From IMG/VR virus record IMGVR_UViG_3300034198_019183, positions 1 through 38,474 of that record: a stretch of DNA of 38,474 nt, one strand, 5' to 3'. The position numbers and the translations under genes are program-made. Below are positions 13,962 to 20,225 of this stretch, in pieces. The stretch's first letter is position 1; the number at the start of each line of letters is the position of its first letter. The stretch comes from a virus. The notes beneath the pieces were generated by a model. That model did no database searches. It was not told the DNA's origin and was given only the letters and a program-made list of their open reading frames with translations.

Positions 13962-14833
13962 GCACCTCTACCAAACGCATTCGTCCTCTATCCCCGAGCA
14001 AATTCAAGATCGGCGATCGCGTCACCGAAAACATCAAGAACATCACCTGCGTCAGCCCTTTCGCTGAGCAGAAGATCAAAGAAAAAGTCGCTGGCTACGT
14101 CAATGGAACACGCCTAGGTACCGTCAAGGAAGTCTTCGTTAAGACAAACAAACGCGGTGATCGCAGGCATTACGCATCAGTGCTGTGGGACGGCTACAAA
14201 TCGACAACTGAACATGAGCAAGGTCGACTTACCATCCACGTGGCTGCGCAAATTAAAAAAGAAGATTCTGCTGTAACCGAGACAAAGAAAAAGACGTCAA
14301 CAGCAGTTGAAATCCTAAATCTCGATGCTGTTAAAGAAAAAGAAGTATTTACAGCTAAAACAGAAAAAGGCTATGTGGGTTGTGTGCGAATGAATAGTGG
14401 AATATGTTTTACAGTCGATGTGTTCTCAAGTGCGCTAGAGGCAGCTAACAGAGCTCGTAACTTGAAAAGACTGCTTGAGCAGCCTTCAGCTCAACAATGT
14501 AAAGAAACCAAAAAAAACACAGAAGAAATTAAAAAATGTGTAGTCAAGAAAACCGTAAAAAAGGTACCCTTGAGATCGAGATTGTACACCCTCGACGAGA
14601 CCAAGGCGATGCCCCTCCTGCGTTTCCAAGAGGTATGGGTTATTATAAAAGACTCTATGTACGTCAGTGACTGTCTAGATAAGGAAAGGCGTAATTTAGT
14701 AAGCTACACTTCCAATAAGGATAAAGCACTTTACTTCACTTGCCACGAAAAGGCGAAGATGACGATGCGTGTGCTCAAGGGGACAATCGGGCCTGGATTT
14801 GACCTTAAGAGATTTTTTATAGAGAATAAATAG
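13958..14833 (+). CDS. Lysine-rich hypothetical protein coupled to polA
   Basis: A 291-residue basic protein; its ATG overlaps the polA stop (ATGA). The N-terminal part (SKFKIGDRVTENIKNI, then VNGTRLGTVKEVFVKTNKRG and HYASVLWDGYKS) resembles a small SH3-like or KOW-like barrel. A Lys/Thr-rich linker and a middle domain follow, then a C-terminal domain with YTLDETKAMPLLRFQEVW and TSNKDKALYFTCHEKAK. No family recognised. Two poly-Lys linkers suggest nucleic-acid contact. It might be a polymerase accessory factor, inferred only from coupling. Confidence 0.65.
   Translation: MSTSTKRIRPLSPSKFKIGDRVTENIKNITCVSPFAEQKIKEKVAGYVNGTRLGTVKEVFVKTNKRGDRRHYASVLWDGYKSTTEHEQGRLTIHVAAQIKKEDSAVTETKKKTSTAVEILNLDAVKEKEVFTAKTEKGYVGCVRMNSGICFTVDVFSSALEAANRARNLKRLLEQPSAQQCKETKKNTEEIKKCVVKKTVKKVPLRSRLYTLDETKAMPLLRFQEVWVIIKDSMYVSDCLDKERRNLVSYTSNKDKALYFTCHEKAKMTMRVLKGTIGPGFDLKRFFIENK
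14799..14827 (+). promoter_or_regulatory. Possible promoter inside the 3' end of the preceding gene
   Basis: TTGACC (14799-14804), a 17-base spacer and GAGAAT (14822-14827). The -35 is good and the -10 only fair; a TATAGA at 14818-14823 is an alternative. A start near 14834 would give a short leader to the ATG at 14849. Confidence 0.3.
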
Positions 14834-14848
14834 AACAGTACTAATACC

Positions 14849-15100
14849 ATGAGATTTGCAGGAGACTTCTTCGGGGTACCTCTTATGACCCCTGAAGAAG
14901 AGCAGGGCTCAGTGCTGACTGATTATTTTCCCGAACTCAGGCAAGTAGGCAAAAGTAGCCAGAAGGCTACAGACGGTTCTCGCGGTTATGGGAACACACG
15001 AGCCGTAAGTCCTTTTACAGGGTTTAAAACTATGGAAGGATCTTACGGTGCTCGTTCCGCTCCGAAGTTTTTCGGATTTAAAACTTTCGACCAGCCTTAG
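14849..15100 (+). CDS. Small phage protein with AG-D-FFG start, unknown
   Basis: An 83-residue protein. The N-terminus RFAGDFFGVPLMTPEEEQGS resembles residues 19-38 of the next gene product (AGNLFGFDLSSLFEDEGGES). A Gly/Ser/Tyr-rich middle follows, and two GFKT/FGFKTF blocks lie near the C-terminus. Low complexity and small size suggest a virion or scaffold-type component rather than an enzyme. No family recognised. Confidence 0.6.
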   Translation: MRFAGDFFGVPLMTPEEEQGSVLTDYFPELRQVGKSSQKATDGSRGYGNTRAVSPFTGFKTMEGSYGARSAPKFFGFKTFDQP

Positions 15101-15178
15101 GAAAATATCAACGCAAATAAATATGGATTAAAGTAGACACAGTATTATCTGTCGACCAGCCCCCGCTCGGTTTTCATA

Positions 15179-16006
15179 ATGACTGCCACGCCATCTTCTG
15201 ATTCCGATAAATTCGGTCGTGCTCTTCGGAAAGCAGGCAACCTTTTTGGGTTCGATCTCAGTTCGCTGTTTGAAGATGAGGGTGGAGAATCCACTGGTGG
15301 TTTTGAGGGATTTGTACCAGGGTTCCGCGTACAGAGTCTCCTGAAAGGTCGTAGCCCGAGTACGCTAACTTACAAAGCCGAAAAAACCCCAGCTAGAACT
15401 GGGACATTTGAGTTGACTCCTGAAAAAACTGATACGTCAACCAAAGCAAAAGCTGATCGTCTTTTGAGCAGCTTTATCGAGAACGGAACACCTGGCGCCA
15501 TAGGTGCTATGGCGGTGGGCCGTGCAAAAGAATACGGTTATACTCCAGAGCAAATCAAGAGTATGGCTAAGAAAGAAAACTTGAAGTTCGGTGAACAGGC
15601 AGCTAAGAGCTTAGGTCTCAACACTGATTTATTTAGCTACACATCGGGGGCAGGAGTAACACCTGGGGCTCTAGGGATGACTGCTGTGACAGCCGCTCGC
15701 GAAGCAGGCTTAGCTGACGAGGCCATTCGGTCCTTCGCTCAACAGCAAAACCTGAAGTTCGGAGATCTCGCAGCTAAGAGCTTAAATGTGGGTGCCGGTC
15801 AAACGTATCAAGCTCCTGCGCAGCAATCTCGTACGATTGGGAGCTTTGCAGATACTCCAGCACAAGGCGGCACACTAGGTGCGATCGGTTTGACTGGCAT
15901 CAACCGAGCTGCTTCGGCTTTAGGTATCACGCCACAGGAAGCGGCGAAGCGTGCACTTGCTGAAGGAACTCGTCTTGGTGATGCTGCACGAGCACTACTG
16001 GGCTAA
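15179..16006 (+). CDS. Triple-repeat protein, possible virion component
   Basis: A 275-residue protein. The N-terminal half is low-complexity and shares the AG-N-LFG acidic motif with the preceding gene product. The C-terminal half has three diverged repeats of about 44 residues at roughly 103-146, 160-203 and 231-275; each starts TPGAIG/TPGALG/TLGAIG, then a helix, then FGEQAAKSL / FGDLAAKSL / LGDAARALL. The repeats read as helical hairpins. No family recognised; a structural role is plausible. A -10-like TATTAT lies at 15143-15148, without a clear -35. Confidence 0.65.
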   Translation: MTATPSSDSDKFGRALRKAGNLFGFDLSSLFEDEGGESTGGFEGFVPGFRVQSLLKGRSPSTLTYKAEKTPARTGTFELTPEKTDTSTKAKADRLLSSFIENGTPGAIGAMAVGRAKEYGYTPEQIKSMAKKENLKFGEQAAKSLGLNTDLFSYTSGAGVTPGALGMTAVTAAREAGLADEAIRSFAQQQNLKFGDLAAKSLNVGAGQTYQAPAQQSRTIGSFADTPAQGGTLGAIGLTGINRAASALGITPQEAAKRALAEGTRLGDAARALLG

Positions 16007-16035
16007 GCTCTTAGCAGAGCTGTGTCAGAGGTAGT

Positions 16036-16176
16036 TTGACTTTAACTCTGATTAAACGACTTCTTACCGGCAGATTTGGGGTATGGCTTGGGCTGTACCC
16101 CATTTTTGCCGCAAACGAAGAGGATCGCAGGCGTATTATCGAAGCGGCAGAATTCCAGCCGAATGACGTCTACTGA
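16036..16176 (+). CDS. Possible small protein with TTG start
   Basis: A 46-residue frame: TLTLIKRLLTGRFGVWLGLY, then PIFAANEEDRRRII and EAAEFQPNDVY. The start is TTG at 16036 with GAGG four bases upstream, a good ribosome site. Composition looks coding (basic start, short hydrophobic part, charged helix). It overlaps the next gene by 14 bases. Against it, a terminator-like hairpin at 16078-16107 lies inside the frame, so only one of the two readings may matter. Confidence 0.4.
   Translation: MTLTLIKRLLTGRFGVWLGLYPIFAANEEDRRRIIEAAEFQPNDVY
16078..16107 (+). terminator. Terminator-like hairpin after the triple-repeat gene
   Basis: GGGGTATGGC and GCTGTACCCC form a ten-pair stem (two G-T pairs) with a TTGG loop, followed by ATTTTT. 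It is a reasonable intrinsic terminator about 70 bases after the gene ending at 16006. It also lies inside the small frame 16036-16176. Confidence 0.55.
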
Positions 16177-16735
16177 TTACTGTCTGGTCGTTCAACGGAA
16201 TGAGAGAAAGTTAGAGGTAGCCATCACAGCCAACGACTCGAACCACGCTCAGGCTCAAGCGGCAGACATAACCCGAGCACTGCAAGCAGATACATTCTCT
16301 CTGTCCTACAAAGTTGTACAAGAAAGCAGTCTTGCCATCCTGTTCAGAAGGCTAGCGTCTAGTGACTTCGAACACGCGTGCTGCGAGGAGTGGGGTGGAT
16401 GCTTCTGCAACGGCTCACCTGTGGTCTACGCACTGGGCTACAAGTACTACGTACGCCCCTTGATATTGGATTATCTTGAAATCAACAAAGACGGTTGTGT
16501 GAAGCCCTCCTGCGGCAACCGGCTCTGCATCAATCCCTACCACAACTCTTACAAAAGGATGAAGGCGTCGAAACTAGGCGACGCAGACACGAATTTGGTA
16601 CTAGCATTCTCCAGCCAAGGAGTCCCTGTAAAGGAGATTGCTAAGGCACTCAAGGTACACCGTTCAACGATTTACCGAACGTTAAACAATGCTCATCACG
16701 ATGCTCGGCCTTCGGGTCAAAGACGAGGCTCTTGA
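16163..16735 (+). CDS. Zinc-finger (HNH-like) plus helix-turn-helix protein
   Basis: A 190-residue protein from ATG 16163 (a longer frame starts at 16076, but it crosses the hairpin). The middle has cysteines in CCEEWGGCFCN, then CVKPSCGNRLCINPYHN, which matches the C-terminal half of HNH_3-type homing endonucleases (C--N--C-NP-H); the first catalytic His is not evident. A helix-turn-helix follows (VPVKEIAKALKVHRSTIYRT). It could be a degenerate homing endonuclease or a transcription factor. It overlaps the SSB-like gene by 47 bases. Confidence 0.65.
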   Translation: MTSTDYCLVVQRNERKLEVAITANDSNHAQAQAADITRALQADTFSLSYKVVQESSLAILFRRLASSDFEHACCEEWGGCFCNGSPVVYALGYKYYVRPLILDYLEINKDGCVKPSCGNRLCINPYHNSYKRMKASKLGDADTNLVLAFSSQGVPVKEIAKALKVHRSTIYRTLNNAHHDARPSGQRRGS

Positions 16736-17336
16736 AGAAGACGGACTCGTCAACGTAATTGCAGAGTCGCTCCCAACCTCAGACAAACGAGTCGCAACAA
16801 AGGTTCAGCTCACACAGAAGTCTGATCACTACGTTGGCAAGCTTTTGAAAGGACTTAAGGAGAGTCAAACGATCCTCGCCGTAGGTCCGGCAAAAGCCAC
16901 CCCTGATGGTGTGCTTCAAATGCAGCCGATGCTGGTTGTAACCAACGATAACTTCGACGACCTGCTTGCCATCAACACCTACATGGCTTGCGGTGGCTTA
17001 GGACCCAAGCAAGAGGAGAGCGAGGTAGGCGGCTCAACCGTGACCAACAGGTCATTGGCTTGGCAAGATCCTGACAGCTCAGAAACTTCCTGGACAAAGA
17101 TCACGGCGTGGGACAAGTTCTCGAAACAGCTTTCTGAACTTCCTAACGGAACACCGACGATTGCTGTTGGTCGGATCACCACGAGTGAAAAAGAAGAACG
17201 TCAGTACCTGAACTACTCCGTTGAAAAAGTTCTTTACCTTCCCAAGGGCACAAAGTCCGCGCCCAACAAAGCTGCAGACCCCGACAAAGGGCGTGTCTCA
17301 GCAGCGGCTCTCGGTTCACTGGATTTCTCTCTCTGA
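16689..17336 (+). CDS. Single-stranded DNA-binding protein-like (OB fold)
   Basis: A 215-residue protein. The region WTKITAWDKFSKQLSELPNG, then TIAVGRITTSEKEERQYLNY, matches the SSB OB-fold order (aromatic-rich strand, KxA-like helix, then G-R-strand). The tail is Pro/Lys-rich and ends SLDFSL, similar in spirit to an SSB C-terminal peptide but not strongly acidic. It would coat single-stranded DNA during replication with the polymerase and helicase. The start may be ATG 16689 or ATG 16701. It is 9 bases from the next gene. Confidence 0.6.
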   Translation: MLITMLGLRVKDEALEEDGLVNVIAESLPTSDKRVATKVQLTQKSDHYVGKLLKGLKESQTILAVGPAKATPDGVLQMQPMLVVTNDNFDDLLAINTYMACGGLGPKQEESEVGGSTVTNRSLAWQDPDSSETSWTKITAWDKFSKQLSELPNGTPTIAVGRITTSEKEERQYLNYSVEKVLYLPKGTKSAPNKAADPDKGRVSAAALGSLDFSL

Positions 17337-17345
17337 TTTAAGGTC

Positions 17346-18170
17346 ATGGTTTTTATCGCTGGTAAGTTCTCTGCCGAAGAGATTCTCTGTCAAATCCCGC
17401 CGCACACACTTCGAATCGATCTTCAAAGCCGCTATTGGAAGTCCGATACTGACAACGAAGCGGCAATCGTCGACAGTAACGGCAATGGGATACCGATTTC
17501 GTTCGTCCTTCTCGGCTTCACGCCGTATTTCGGCAACCTCGGTATGCGAACGCATGAGGAGTTTATTCGTATTGCTTACATTGGTGTTTCACCTAACCAT
17601 CGTCTGCTTCCGCCTCGCTGTGTATGCACTAGTATCATTAGTGGTAAGTCGTCTCAAAGGAACTTCATCTCGTACTTCCAAACACTCTATAATAACCGTA
17701 TTAACGTAGGTGAAGTCATTACGGAAACCAAGTTCGTTCAAAAATCTTTTAACGAACGAGACCCGATGACTGGCGCAGATGGCGCGAAAATTAATTACAA
17801 CGTCTTAGAGTTTCGGGATCGCCCTGCTCAAACGGATGAAGAGCAAAAGCTCATCGAAGACATCAGCAACTGGCTTGATGGTGGTTCAGGAGATCTGGTG
17901 GCGTCTGCTCTACGTAGTACTATCTCCGGTGCTCATCTGGTTGAGTTACCTCTTGGAGAGGACCACGGGGCGATTAAAGAAGCTTTCATCGAAGCTAACC
18001 CGAAACGCCTAGAGGGTTCTGCCCCAGCTGGCCTTGCGGCTCTCCCCGCAGGTGCAGGCGCTCCTGGATCTAAGGTTGAAGCTCCTCCTGAGCCTAAGAA
18101 AACTACAAGCAAGAAGGAGCTTACGGAGGATCAAAAAGCAGCCCTCAAGGCTGCGGGACTCGATTTCTGA
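17346..18170 (+). CDS. Hypothetical protein, possibly DNA-associated
   Basis: A 274-residue protein. The N-terminal two-thirds are beta-rich (IPISFVLLGFTPYFGNLGMR, IAYIGVSPNHRLLPPRCVCT); the C-terminal third is a disordered Ala/Pro/Gly/Lys-rich tail ending TEDQKAALKAAGLDF. No family recognised. Position beside the SSB-like gene and a similar hydrophobic tail (GLDF) suggest involvement in DNA replication or repair, by context only. A strong terminator follows 30 bases after the stop. Confidence 0.65.
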   Translation: MVFIAGKFSAEEILCQIPPHTLRIDLQSRYWKSDTDNEAAIVDSNGNGIPISFVLLGFTPYFGNLGMRTHEEFIRIAYIGVSPNHRLLPPRCVCTSIISGKSSQRNFISYFQTLYNNRINVGEVITETKFVQKSFNERDPMTGADGAKINYNVLEFRDRPAQTDEEQKLIEDISNWLDGGSGDLVASALRSTISGAHLVELPLGEDHGAIKEAFIEANPKRLEGSAPAGLAALPAGAGAPGSKVEAPPEPKKTTSKKELTEDQKAALKAAGLDF

Positions 18171-18200
18171 GGTAAGCTCTACCTGGATTGTTCACACTAA

Positions 18201-18227
18201 GAGGCGCCCTCAAAGCGCCTCTTTTTT
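18201..18227 (+). terminator. Rho-independent terminator between the replication genes and nblA
   Basis: GAGGCGC (18201-18207) and GCGCCTC (18215-18221) form a seven-pair stem with a seven-base loop, followed by six Ts (18222-18227). It ends the + operon four bases before the nblA stop on the other strand. The T-run is only on the + side, so it mainly serves the + transcript. Confidence 0.85.
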
Positions 18228-18231
18228 GTGC

Positions 18232-18465
18232 CTACAGCTCTAGGAGATCACCGAAAGAAGGTAGGTGCACACCATAAGCAACACAGTACTTGATAATGTT
18301 CTCTAGCAGCTTCGCTCGTATTAAGTAGTTGGCGTACACGACCTCAAGTACTTCGCGAGCTTCTTTGCGGCTAAGCTTGTCCATGCCATCTAAGAAAGCA
18401 CGGTGTGTGAACTGCTGCTCAAGCGTTAGATGAGACCGCAGCTTGTCAACTAGCTCCTCAGCCAT
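18232..18465 (-). CDS. nblA: NblA-like phycobilisome degradation adaptor
   Basis: A 77-residue helical protein. SHLTLEQQFTHRAFLDGM, then KLSRKEAREVLEVVYANYLI and LLENIIKYC, follow the NblA pattern: L-S/T-L/V-EQQF, a first helix, then SRE-type turn, then a long helix ending in an II/MI-K motif. NblA bridges phycobilisomes to the Clp protease so that the antenna is degraded. NblA homologues are known from cyanophages such as the Microcystis phage Ma-LMM01. The gene is on the - strand, opposed to its neighbours, and its start codon shares CATG with the divergent gene at 18464. The host probably carries phycobilisomes. Confidence 0.85.
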   Translation of the reverse strand: MAEELVDKLRSHLTLEQQFTHRAFLDGMDKLSRKEAREVLEVVYANYLIRAKLLENIIKYCVAYGVHLPSFGDLLEL

Positions 18466-19000
18466 GACAAATTTCTATCGTGTACCTCGATACATCTTTG
18501 ATCCTATTCGGAACGCCGGCTTGGTGGAAGGAGTGGTTCTTCTACCTTTCGACCCTGAAGGAGCTCTAGAAAAACAAGTCCGCAAAGCCCAAGTCGCCGA
18601 TGTGATCAGCAACGGTTGCGAAGAAAACTTAGTTGACTTGGACTGGTGGACACAGCAGAAAGGGAATATCGATTGGGTTGTAGCAATTACACAAGGCATG
18701 AAAGACTACACAAAGTGGGTAACTGAGTGTGGACTACAAGCAGCTAGAAAAGGTGTGTGTATACTAGATAGGCTTACCTTCCTTGAGCCCACACGGGCAC
18801 GCGAAGATTTCTTACGGGACGCATCCCTCACAAACATTAAGATCCTGAGTCCAAGGCCATCCTTTCGTGCAGATGGTACTAATTCAAAGGATCCTGTGAC
18901 CTCTGCGTGGTTTATCTTTCAAAAACCAGGAGCAGCTCAAGTCAATACAACTATTGATTTCGAAGTAAATTGGCACCGCCCACAGGATCTCAAGCTATGA
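18464..19000 (+). CDS. Degenerate phage DNA methyltransferase-like protein
   Basis: A 178-residue protein from ATG 18464 (MTNFYRVPRYIFDP). The second half matches the C-terminal half of phage adenine-methyltransferase-like proteins: a strand/helix with VCILDRLTFLEPTRAREDFL, then ILSPRPSFRADGTNSKDPVT and AWFIFQKPG. The N-terminal SAM-binding glycine motif and the NPPY-type catalytic motif are not visible (there is DLDWWTQQ and IDWVVAITQ instead). It may be an inactive relative or a non-methylating protein of that fold. Start codons of this gene and nblA overlap in CATG. Confidence 0.55.
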   Translation: MTNFYRVPRYIFDPIRNAGLVEGVVLLPFDPEGALEKQVRKAQVADVISNGCEENLVDLDWWTQQKGNIDWVVAITQGMKDYTKWVTECGLQAARKGVCILDRLTFLEPTRAREDFLRDASLTNIKILSPRPSFRADGTNSKDPVTSAWFIFQKPGAAQVNTTIDFEVNWHRPQDLKL

Positions 19001-19317
19001 GCAAGCGTCTATTTCGACGGTTAGATCAGTTAATAGAGCTACAGAAAGAACAGAACCGTCAGCTCGATAAGATTACTGCATTGCTCGTAGGTCAACAGCT
19101 GCTCACTGAATGCGTTGACTACCAGGGCAACGCTCGCTCCCCAGAGGACTGCGCCGAGATCACCATCGAAGGTTTCTCAGCTGCTCTCTGTTTAATGGGC
19201 GAGCTCGACCAACGAAACCGTGAATATCAGTATCAAAAGTCTGAATTCTTTTTAGACGATGAGGATGAGGACGAAGATGATGAAGATGATGGTCCCGTTA
19301 TGTCAAGTTCGTTCTAA
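18997..19317 (+). CDS. Small protein with strongly acidic C-terminus
   Basis: A 106-residue protein starting at ATG 18997, which overlaps the upstream TGA (ATGA). The N-terminal helix is MSKRLFRRLDQLIELQKEQN (coiled-coil-like). The C-terminus contains an acidic run of 14 Asp/Glu residues followed by GPVMSSSF. Such tails mimic DNA or mediate protein binding. No family recognised. A DNA-mimic or anti-restriction role is possible but not supported beyond the acidic run. Confidence 0.65.
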   Translation: MSKRLFRRLDQLIELQKEQNRQLDKITALLVGQQLLTECVDYQGNARSPEDCAEITIEGFSAALCLMGELDQRNREYQYQKSEFFLDDEDEDEDDEDDGPVMSSSF

Positions 19318-19343
19318 TATATTTAGGAATTGACACGTTAACT

Positions 19344-20123
19344 GTGTCCGATACAAGAGTAACGATTAACGGATTAAGGCATTATCTCTGTGATGGTGTT
19401 CCAAAACCGCTTCCGTCCGTAACATCTGTTCTTAGCGCCACTCAAACCGAGACAACGCGAAAGAAACTAGCTCACTGGAATCTTATGAATCCAGGAGCTG
19501 CTGATGCTGCGGCGACTAGAGGTACGTGGATTCACAACAGCGTAGAAGATTATCTTCGTGGCCTTAGGGTAATCCCATCAGAACAATATAAACCATACTG
19601 GGAAGGAGTTCCTGAGCTACTCGACGAACTCTTAGAAGGTGGTCGTGTTCTTTGGAGCGAAAAGCCCTTCAATCAACCACGCTGGTCTAAGTACGTTGGA
19701 GATGACGGAGTTGGTCGCATACATTACTACGATGAATCTACAGGACACGGTTACGCTGGTTGTTGTGACCTTATCTACATGAACTCGAATGCTGAGATCG
19801 TGCTAGCTGACTTTAAAACCAGCAACGGCCCATACTCGGCTAGGTTCCCCAACAAAAATCAAAATATCGACGAAAAAACAAAGAAGGCTCTTATATCAGG
19901 AGTATTCAAGACAAAAAAAACACGGCTTCAGCTGGCGGCTTACAAACTAGCGGCAGAAGCTTGCCTCGGCATTAAAATAGTTAAGACGCAGATTATCGTC
20001 ACAACCGCCATTAAAGAATTTAATACTCAGATATTTACTTTTGGTTCTGAAGAAGTTGAAAAGGATTGTGAGAGTTGGCTTCAAGTTTTAAAAAACTACT
20101 ACGAACTTCACCATCAGGCGTAG
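19344..20123 (+). CDS. PD-(D/E)XK exonuclease (RecB/Cas4/MGME1-like)
   Basis: A 259-residue nuclease. Motifs in order: TRGTWIHNSVEDYL (Arg59, Gly60, His64), Glu105-region, GCCDLIY (Asp142), VLADFKTS (Asp156, Lys158) and LQLAAYKLA (Gln196, Tyr200). The DxK after a hydrophobic strand and the QxxxY motif are diagnostic of the RecB/MGME1-type fold. It would trim DNA ends or serve recombination during phage replication. The start is GTG at 19344, with AGGA about 15 bases upstream. The Cys residues needed for a Cas4 Fe-S cluster are not evident. Confidence 0.8.
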   Translation: MSDTRVTINGLRHYLCDGVPKPLPSVTSVLSATQTETTRKKLAHWNLMNPGAADAAATRGTWIHNSVEDYLRGLRVIPSEQYKPYWEGVPELLDELLEGGRVLWSEKPFNQPRWSKYVGDDGVGRIHYYDESTGHGYAGCCDLIYMNSNAEIVLADFKTSNGPYSARFPNKNQNIDEKTKKALISGVFKTKKTRLQLAAYKLAAEACLGIKIVKTQIIVTTAIKEFNTQIFTFGSEEVEKDCESWLQVLKNYYELHHQA

Positions 20124-20150
20124 AATCAAACCCACTCGACAGCGCTCCAC

Positions 20151-20173
20151 GACAGGCTTCTTCAACCTGTCTT
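20151..20173 (+). terminator. Weak hairpin before the primase-helicase gene
   Basis: GACAGG (20151-20156) pairs with CCTGTC (20166-20171), nine-base loop, followed by TT only. It lies in the 102-base gap before 20226; no other gene is seen there. Termination would be weak. I found no convincing promoter in the same gap. Confidence 0.3.
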
Positions 20174-20225
20174 AAGGTTCGCTCGCCCCAAAACAGGCCA
20201 TACTAGAGGCGCTCAGCGACATCCC

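Noticed and set aside
19331-19359. TTGACA upstream of the exonuclease gene as a promoter
   Set aside because: At 17 bases downstream the sequence is ACAAGA, not a -10, and it would start inside the gene.
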